From an uncultured Collinsella sp. (lineage in GTDB: Bacteria; Actinomycetota; Coriobacteriia; Coriobacteriales; Coriobacteriaceae), in NCBI GenBank assembly GCA_900549335.1, contig UROJ01000020.1, forward strand, positions 1 through 11,288: a DNA stretch of 11,288 nt, in the 5' to 3' direction. A program made the position numbers and the translations under genes. The notes beneath the pieces are model-generated. The model saw only the letters and a list, made by a program, of their open reading frames with translations, was not told the DNA's origin and made no database searches. This document shows, piece by piece, positions 6,931 through 11,288 of the stretch (the stretch's first letter is position 1; each line of letters begins with the position of its first letter).

Positions 6931-7377
6931 ATGAAGCAAATCGATATCGCCCAGCTCGACACCGCGGCCTGCCAGGCTCAGGCTGCCGAATACCACGCCC
7001 GTGGCTTTAACTGCGCCCAGGCCGTTGCCTGCACGCTCGCACCTGCCGTCGGGCTCGACCCCCAGACCGCCTTTACCCTAACCGAGGGCTTTGGCGCCGG
7101 CATGGGCGGCATGACCGAAACCTGCGGCGCCATCTCGGGCGCCGTGGCCATCATGGGCTTTGTAATGAGCGACGGCATGGAAAACCCCAAGACCAAGGGC
7201 CAGACCTACAAGCTGTCACGCGAAATCGCCAAGCGTTTTGGCCAGAAGAACACGACGACCGTCTGCGGCACGCTCAAGGGCATCGGATCGGACAAGGGTC
7301 CGCTCCGCAGCTGCCCCGGCTGCATCGACGATGCCGTCGAGATTGCCTGCGATGTGCTAAAGCGGCTCGCCGAGTAA
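6931..7377 (+). CDS. C_GCAxxG_C_C family redox-type protein
   Basis: The gene encodes a 148-residue protein of the C_GCAxxG_C_C family, a group of small, probably redox-active, cysteine-rich proteins common in anaerobes whose biochemical role is not established. The pattern is complete: GFNCAQAV (25-32, Cys28), GFGAGMGGMTETCGAISGAV (53-72, Cys65), VCGTL (111-115, Cys112) and SCPGC (127-131, Cys128 and Cys131). Further cysteines are at 14, 34 and 140. The spacing suggests a metal or Fe-S site or disulfide chemistry (inference). There is no signal peptide or membrane segment, so it is likely cytoplasmic. ATG 6931 is chosen for AAGGAG (6919-6924) 6 nt upstream and because the GFNCAQ motif then falls near the usual distance from the N-terminus. 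ATG 6859 is in frame with a weaker GAGG. It diverges from the sulfur-assimilation gene and converges on the YigZ gene. Confidence 0.9.
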   Translation: MKQIDIAQLDTAACQAQAAEYHARGFNCAQAVACTLAPAVGLDPQTAFTLTEGFGAGMGGMTETCGAISGAVAIMGFVMSDGMENPKTKGQTYKLSREIAKRFGQKNTTTVCGTLKGIGSDKGPLRSCPGCIDDAVEIACDVLKRLAE

Positions 7378-7390
7378 ACGGCGGCAACAT

Positions 7391-7442
7391 AAAACGACGG
7401 CCGGCGCGCTTGGGATACTTCCAAAAGCACGCCGGCCGTCGT
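7391..7442 (-). terminator. Shared terminator hairpin between convergent genes
   Basis: A perfect 13-bp GC-rich stem (7394-7406 with 7430-7442) can extend inward through GCTT/AAGC. On the minus strand it is followed by TTTT (7394-7391), which suits it to end the YigZ transcript; its stem begins 2 nt after that stop codon. It may also end the plus-strand C_GCAxxG_C_C transcript (stop 7377), but no T-tract follows on that strand. Confidence 0.8.
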
Positions 7443-7444
7443 CG

Positions 7445-8080
7445 TTAGAACTCCGCAAATTCGGCAGCACCGGCCTCGATCTCCTCGCGCCCCGCCATAA
7501 GCTCGCGCATCTTAGCGCAAAACGGCTCCTGCTCCCCCACCTTAAACACCAAATGAATCGTCACGGCATCTGCGTAGTCGGTATCCGAAACCTTGGCACC
7601 CGAATCCTGCGCCAAACGAAGCACCTGCTCATACTGCGGATAGGCCACACGCACGTCAACAGGCACGACACTCGTCATCTCAACGATCTGCCCGGCCTCC
7701 TGAGCAGCTGCCACCGCCGCCTGCGTCGCCGTGGTATAGGCGCGCACCAATCCACCAGGTCCCAACAGCGTGCCGCCAAAATAGCGCGTCACCACGCAGC
7801 AAACATTTTTGAGCCCCGCACCGCGCAGCACCTCGAGCGTCGGCATACCACTCGTGCGGCTCGGTTCACCGTCATCGCTCTGGCGCTCACGTCCATCGAC
7901 CAAAATCCACGCGGGAACATTGTGTCGAGCGTCGTAATGACGTTTGCGAACGGTCTCGATAAAGGCATTCGCCTCATCCTCGGACTCAATATGGACCAGC
8001 TGGGCAATAAACCGGCTCTTGCGGTCCACAAACTCGCCTGAAGCCTCAATATTCGATTGCAGAGTAAAATAGCTGTCCAA
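7445..8080 (-). CDS. YigZ/IMPACT family protein
   Basis: The gene encodes a protein of 211 residues with the two-domain layout of the YigZ family: an N-terminal IMPACT/UPF0029 domain (about 12-120) and a smaller C-terminal DUF1949-like domain (about 138-205). Conserved stretches, numbered from the second TTG, are DDGEPSRTSGMP (69-80) and VTRYFGGTLLGPGGLVRAY (97-115), the family signature. IMPACT proteins in eukaryotes regulate the GCN2 kinase; the bacterial role is unclear. Both possible starts are TTG codons, at 8083 and 8080, and an in-frame TGA at 8092-8090 rules out anything longer. TTG 8080 is preferred because GAGGGG (8091-8086) is then 5 nt away rather than 2. An AT-rich TATTAT on the minus strand (8129-8124) may be part of its promoter. 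It lies downstream of rnpB on the same strand. Confidence 0.93.
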   Translation of the reverse strand: MDSYFTLQSNIEASGEFVDRKSRFIAQLVHIESEDEANAFIETVRKRHYDARHNVPAWILVDGRERQSDDGEPSRTSGMPTLEVLRGAGLKNVCCVVTRYFGGTLLGPGGLVRAYTTATQAAVAAAQEAGQIVEMTSVVPVDVRVAYPQYEQVLRLAQDSGAKVSDTDYADAVTIHLVFKVGEQEPFCAKMRELMAGREEIEAGAAEFAEF

Positions 8081-8168
8081 CAAAGCCCCTCAACAGAATA
8101 AAGCGCAGCAACAAACAGCCTCAATAATACGATAACCCTAGTAAAAAGAATGGCAACGCCGATGATTC

Positions 8169-8293
8169 CGTCAACGAAAGCGAGAACCCGTCAGCGCGAG
8201 CAAGGTGCCTTGAAAGACGAGGGCATTGACCTTATGGTCATGCCCGAAGGCTTGAAAGGCAGATTGCCGCGCTGACGGGTTCGCAGCGTCAAC
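8169..8293. repeat. Long imperfect hairpin element flanked by 7-bp direct repeats
   Basis: A perfect 15-bp stem (8184-8198 with 8268-8282) encloses further nested pairings: GCAA/TTGC (8200-8203 with 8264-8267), TGCCTT/AAGGCA (8206-8211 with 8256-8261) and GGGCATTGACC/GGTCATGCCC (8221-8231 with 8236-8245, one bulged base, TTAT loop). The whole folds as one rod of about 99 nt. CGTCAAC occurs as an exact direct repeat just outside, at 8169-8175 and 8287-8293, and may be a target-site duplication. No open reading frame fits and neither strand has a U-tract after the stem. It may be a miniature mobile element, a structured RNA, or a 3' processing or termination structure for rnpB. I do not recognise it as a named RNA family. 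Confidence 0.7.
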
Positions 8294-8300
8294 ATAGTTG

Positions 8301-8660
8301 CTAAGTGGGCCTGTAAGCCGGGTTCTGTCGTGAACGGTCATTTATCTTGTCTGCACGTTACCATGCAGCTCCACGCACGCTACCCGAACGCGGACCGGGC
8401 CGGCCCATAGCGTTCCTATTCGCGCTTGCTCCGGATGGGGCTTGCCAAGCCGCCGTGTTGCCACGACGCTGGTGGTCTCTTACACCACCGTTTCAGCTTT
8501 TCCCTTTACGCCTTGCGGCGCAGGTGGGAGTCTTCTTTTCTGCGGCGCTTTCCGTCGGATCACTCCGCCCGGCCGTTAGCCGGCATCCCGCCCTCTGGAG
8601 CCCGGACTTTCCTCACGCGTACTGCAAGCAGCACATCGCGCGACCGTCTGGCCCACTCAG
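8301..8660 (-). ncRNA. rnpB: RNase P RNA (class A-like)
   Basis: This is the catalytic RNA of ribonuclease P, which removes 5' leaders from tRNA precursors. The two most conserved blocks are present on the minus strand: GAGGAAAGTCCGGGCTCC (8614-8597) near the 5' end and ACAGAACCCGGCTTAC (8328-8313) near the 3' end, which together form P4 and its surroundings. The termini pair as P1: AGTGGGCC (8657-8650) with GGCCCACT (8311-8304). This sets the ends to within a few nucleotides and a length near 360 nt. An extended -10 promoter lies just upstream. No clear U-tract terminator follows; the hairpin element at 8169-8293 begins almost at once. Reading frames across this interval are not genes. Confidence 0.97.
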
Positions 8661-8669
8661 CAGTGCAAA

Positions 8670-8696
8670 AGTGTAACACACCGTTGCCGCAGGCAA
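8670..8696 (-). promoter_or_regulatory. rnpB: Probable rnpB promoter
   Basis: On the minus strand TGTTACACT supplies an extended -10 (TGn plus TACACT at 8675-8670), with a -35-like TTGCCT at 8696-8691 (15-nt spacer). The predicted start, near 8663, agrees with the 5' end deduced from helix P1. Confidence 0.55.
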
Positions 8697-8940
8697 TGGC
8701 ACAACGCAAACGCTCGACACGATATACCAAGAACCGCCATGCGCTACAATGGTCCTGTCGATGGGCAACGTCATCAGTCGAGACGCGACCGCGCTCCGCA
8801 CCCCTCCGTCTACTCGGTGTGTTCCCGCCTCTTCCCCGAGGCGGGATGTCGGCATTTTTCATGCACCGACAGCCCAATAGCCTGCGAACAGCCCGGATAG
8901 CATTACGCACGGGTAGCATCGCGCGCGTCAGCAACAAATG
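8697..8940. other. Non-coding region with promoter-like box and tandem hairpins
   Basis: No convincing gene is seen between rnpB and the rpsA terminator. A near-consensus -10, TACAAT (8745-8750, plus strand), lies 72 nt before a 9-bp hairpin (8823-8831 with 8838-8846). A second stem, TGTCGG/CCGACA (8847-8852 with 8866-8871), follows at once with TTTTT (8855-8859) inside it. This could be a plus-strand small RNA of about 100 nt, but no -35 is evident and the U-tract is not directly after the first stem. A 39-codon frame at 8761-8880 has no ribosome binding site and is not supported. Confidence 0.3.
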
Positions 8941-8941
8941 C

Positions 8942-8975
8942 AAAAAGGGACCCGTCCATTGCGGACGGATCCCTT
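8942..8975 (-). terminator. rpsA: Intrinsic terminator of rpsA
   Basis: A 13-bp stem with one G-U pair (8963-8975 with 8945-8957, loop ATTGC) is followed on the minus strand by a run of T residues ending at 8942. It begins 24 nt after the rpsA stop codon. Confidence 0.93.
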
Positions 8976-8999
8976 AAAACAAGTGATCGTCAAACCGAT

Positions 9000-10166
9000 T
9001 TACTCGGCGTCAGTCTCCTCGTCCTTCTTCTCGGAAGGCAGCGGGGTAACCTCGATCTCAACGCCCAGAGTCTCAGCAGCAGACTTCATGGACAGGGAGA
9101 TACGACGACGGTCGAGGTCGATCTCCATGACTTTGACCTGAACCTTGTCGCCCACGTGGGTGACCTGAGAAGGCTGATCGACGTGCTTGTTGGCCATCTC
9201 GGAAATGTGCACCAGGCCCTCGATGCCCTCGCCCAGGTCGACGAAAGCGCCGAACGGGACAAGCTTGGTCACAGTGCCCTCGACGATAGCGCCGACGGGG
9301 TACTTCTTGACCAGTGCGCGCCACGGATCCTCGGTGGTCTGCTTAAGACCCAGGGAGATGCGCTCGCGGTTGAGGTCGACGTCGAGAACCTCGACCTCGA
9401 CCTCCTGGCCGACCTTGACAACCTCGGAAGGATGGTTGACGTGGTTCCAGGAGAGCTCGGAAATGTGGATGAGGCCGTCGATACCGCCGAGGTCGACGAA
9501 GGCGCCGAAGTCGACGATGGAGGAAACGGTGCCCTGGAGACGCATGCCAGACTTGAGCTTGGACAGAATCTCGGAGCGCTCGGCCTTACGGGACTCCTCG
9601 AGCACGACGCGACGGGAGAGGACGACGTTGTTGCGGTTGCGGTCCATCTCGATGACGCGGGCCTCGATGCGGGTGCCCATGTAGGAGGTGAGGTCCTTGA
9701 CACGACGGAGGTCGACGAGGGAAGCGGGCAGGAAGCCACGCAGGCCGATGTCGAGGATCAGGCCGCCCTTGACAACCTCGATAACCTCGCCCTCGACGTT
9801 CTCGCCGGAGTTGAACTTCTCCTCGATGCGGTTCCAAGCACGCTCGTACTCGGCACGCTTCTTGGACAGGACCAGACGACCGTCCTTGTCCTCCTTCTGG
9901 AGAACCAGGGCCTCGATGGGATCACCAAGTGCAACGATGTCTGCAGGGTTAGCGTCCTTACGGATGGACAGCTCGCGGACCGGGATAACGCCCTCGGACT
10001 TGAATCCGATGTCAACGAGCACCTCGTCATGCTCGATCTTAACGACAGTGCCGTTAACGAGATCGCCCTCATCAAAGTCGGTAATCGTACCGTCGATGAG
10101 GTTGTTCATCTCCTCCTCGTTGACATCGTCAAGAGAGAAAATGGACGAGTTCTGAATCTCACTCAA
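9000..10166 (-). CDS. rpsA: 30S ribosomal protein S1 (four S1 domains)
   Basis: The gene encodes a 388-residue RNA-binding protein with four S1 (OB-fold) repeats, at about residues 35-104, 121-188, 207-276 and 293-362. Repeats 3 and 4 are the most typical (DFGAFVDLGGIDGLIHISELS at 219-239 and a matching block at 304-323). S1 helps recruit mRNA to the 30S subunit. E. coli S1 has six domains; four is usual in Actinobacteria and in the shorter Bacillus homologue. The tail (about 377-388) is strongly acidic. The start is a TTG at 10166 with AAAGGGG (10180-10174) exactly 7 nt upstream; no upstream in-frame start exists and the first internal Met is residue 20. The leader holds the 10-bp palindrome CGGGGCCCCG (10188-10197) close to the ribosome binding site. 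A strong terminator follows. The gene diverges from the HAD phosphatase. Confidence 0.97.
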   Translation of the reverse strand: MSEIQNSSIFSLDDVNEEEMNNLIDGTITDFDEGDLVNGTVVKIEHDEVLVDIGFKSEGVIPVRELSIRKDANPADIVALGDPIEALVLQKEDKDGRLVLSKKRAEYERAWNRIEEKFNSGENVEGEVIEVVKGGLILDIGLRGFLPASLVDLRRVKDLTSYMGTRIEARVIEMDRNRNNVVLSRRVVLEESRKAERSEILSKLKSGMRLQGTVSSIVDFGAFVDLGGIDGLIHISELSWNHVNHPSEVVKVGQEVEVEVLDVDLNRERISLGLKQTTEDPWRALVKKYPVGAIVEGTVTKLVPFGAFVDLGEGIEGLVHISEMANKHVDQPSQVTHVGDKVQVKVMEIDLDRRRISLSMKSAAETLGVEIEVTPLPSEKKDEETDAE

Positions 10167-10481
10167 AGGTGGACCCCTTTCGAACTACGGGGCCCCGATT
10201 GCTAGGACCTACAGAAGGGTGCGACAAGCACACAACGTTTAGGAACACTCGGGAGCCGACAGATACTAATGTGACGCTTATGCAATCACGTTCGTATAGG
10301 TTACGGGGAAATGAGTTCGATTTCAAGCGTGAACTGCGATTTTTTACTCGTGTGGAGACTTTTTCGTAATCTTATGAACACACGTCTCCGCAACTTGACG
10401 ATAACCAGCCAGGCATTCGGCTTTGGGGTAAAGTATCCGGAGCCAACGACTCTAGATCAAATTTACGAGAAAGGTGCCCGC
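10167..10481. promoter_or_regulatory. Divergent intergenic region of rpsA and the HAD gene
   Basis: This 315-bp gap should hold both promoters. For rpsA, TTGAAA (10326-10321) and TAACCT (10303-10298) on the minus strand are 17 nt apart and would give a leader of about 125 nt. For the HAD gene, GTGACG (10271-10276) and TATAGG (10295-10300) on the plus strand are 18 nt apart; the two -10 boxes would overlap. Near the rpsA ribosome binding site lies the palindrome CGGGGCCCCG (10188-10197). Closer to the HAD gene, two mutually exclusive pairings are possible: CGTGTG/CACACG (10349-10354, 10379-10384) and GGAGAC/GTCTCC (10354-10359, 10384-10389). All promoter calls are by eye and weak. Confidence 0.4.
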
Positions 10482-11240
10482 GTGCTCAAAGCAGTCGTTT
10501 TCGATATGGACGAAACGCTTCTTAACATCAACCTCAACGCGTTCATCCTTCGCTATTTTAAGGATGTCTCTTCGATGCTCGCGGATATCGGGCGCCGCAG
10601 CCGCGGTGGCACGATGGCACGCCTCGGCACCATCCTGGTCGACCTCAACGCCAATCGCCGCAGCGGCACGGACAACCGCACCAATCTTGAGTTTTACCAA
10701 GAAGAGGTCGAGCGCCGATGCGGGATCCGCCTCTCCGATCCCCTCATCTACGAGGCGTTTACCTACTATGACCGCGAAGTTCTTCCGTACAAGAACGACG
10801 ATGTCATTAACGCCCACGCCATGCCGGGCGCACACGCCGCGCTCCAGGCCGTACAGGACGCAGGGCTGCGTTGTGCGCTCTTTACCAACCCCAGCTTTCC
10901 CCAGGGGGCCATCGAGTGCCGCATGGGTTGGGGCGACCTGGCCGACGCTCCCTTTGAGCTCGTCACGCACATGGGAAACACCACCCGCTGCAAGCCCGAT
11001 GCCACCTACTATCTAGAGCAGCTTCAGGTGATGGGGCTCGAGCCGCACGAGGTCCTTATGGTGGGCAACGATCCCAAGCGCGACTTCCCCAGTCCCGCCT
11101 GCGGCATTCAAACTGCCTATGTTGGCCAGGGAAAACCCGGCCGAGCCACCTGGCGCGGAACCATGGAAGACTTCGCCCGCGACTTTAACGCCGTAGTAGA
11201 AGCCTTCTACGAACACCAAGTAGCCGACGAACTGTCTTAA
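10482..11240 (+). CDS. HAD family hydrolase (phosphatase)
   Basis: The gene encodes a 252-residue cytoplasmic hydrolase of the haloacid dehalogenase superfamily, probably a phosphatase on a small phosphorylated metabolite. The four HAD motifs are visible: motif I DMDET (8-12, Asp8 nucleophile and Asp10 acid/base), motif II LFTNPS (133-138, Thr135), motif III Lys171 in CKPDATYY (170-177), and motif IV VGNDPKRD (194-201). A helical cap (about 16-100) between motifs I and II indicates a C1 cap. The start is GTG 10482: AGAAAGG (10468-10474) is 7 nt upstream and motif I then lies at the very N-terminus as usual. The frame is open back to 10311, but those residues have no HAD counterpart and no ribosome binding site. 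The stop overlaps the stop of the convergent gene at the right edge. Substrate unknown. Confidence 0.92.
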   Translation: MLKAVVFDMDETLLNINLNAFILRYFKDVSSMLADIGRRSRGGTMARLGTILVDLNANRRSGTDNRTNLEFYQEEVERRCGIRLSDPLIYEAFTYYDREVLPYKNDDVINAHAMPGAHAALQAVQDAGLRCALFTNPSFPQGAIECRMGWGDLADAPFELVTHMGNTTRCKPDATYYLEQLQVMGLEPHEVLMVGNDPKRDFPSPACGIQTAYVGQGKPGRATWRGTMEDFARDFNAVVEAFYEHQVADELS

Positions 11241-11288
11241 CAGACCTGGGTTTTGCCGATCATGATGTTGAGGATCTCGACGTCGGTG
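11237..11288 (-). CDS. 3' end of an unidentified convergent gene (partial)
   Basis: A minus-strand frame enters from the right edge and ends at TAA (11239-11237). The 16 complete codons visible encode TDVEILNIMIGKTQVC. The frame, codon choice and tight convergence with the HAD gene (stop codons overlap by two bases) suggest a real coding end, but the fragment is too short to name. Confidence 0.5.
   Translation of the reverse strand, partial: TDVEILNIMIGKTQVC

Noticed and set aside
8761..8880. 39-codon plus-strand frame just after TACAAT, possible leaderless peptide
   Set aside because: No ribosome binding site, overlaps the hairpin arms, and has a composition typical of non-coding GC-rich DNA.
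8347..8977. Open frames on both strands through rnpB
   Set aside because: The interval is the RNase P RNA and its flanks; the frames have no ribosome binding sites or domains.
9156..10205. 349-residue plus-strand open frame opposite rpsA
   Set aside because: A codon-bias shadow of rpsA, rich in Leu, Asp and Val with no recognisable fold; rpsA has four clear S1 domains.

Overview
The window looks like ordinary chromosome from a high-GC, anaerobic actinomycete of the class Coriobacteriia. Collinsella is the most likely genus. This is inferred from the GC-rich codon use, a four-domain ribosomal protein S1, an actinobacterial-looking RNase P RNA, frequent TTG/GTG starts and the gene repertoire; no 16S or other decisive marker lies in the window.

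Layout, left to right. (1) Two plus-strand genes, probably co-transcribed: a CLC-type anion channel/antiporter (213-1634) and a diacylglycerol-kinase-family lipid kinase (1721-2683). (2) A 73-bp, almost perfectly palindromic repeat (2690-2762) separates them from a minus-strand block. In transcription order this block is an O-acetylhomoserine sulfhydrylase-type PLP enzyme (6701-5418), a strong terminator, a 12-helix MFS exporter (5276-3972), xanthine phosphoribosyltransferase xpt (3812-3234), a second strong terminator, and a small GGQ release-factor-like protein (3150-2770). (3) Divergent from the PLP enzyme is a plus-strand cysteine-rich C_GCAxxG_C_C-family protein (6931-7377). It converges through a shared hairpin on a minus-strand YigZ/IMPACT-family gene (8080-7445). 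(4) A mostly non-coding stretch (8081-8999) holds a long hairpin element flanked by 7-bp direct repeats, the RNase P RNA gene rnpB (minus), a region with promoter-like and hairpin signals, and the rpsA terminator. (5) rpsA (10166-9000, minus) and a HAD-family phosphatase (10482-11240, plus) diverge from a 315-bp intergenic region. The HAD stop codon overlaps the stop of a convergent minus-strand gene that runs off the right edge.

Functionally this is mainly housekeeping: translation (rpsA, rnpB, release-factor-like rescue protein), sulfur amino acid synthesis, purine salvage, lipid phosphorylation and ion/drug transport. There is no prophage, CRISPR array, tRNA or complete insertion sequence. 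The least explained signals are non-coding: the structured element beside rnpB, the palindromic repeat at 2690-2762, and two genes that each begin only 20-27 nt after a strong intrinsic terminator.
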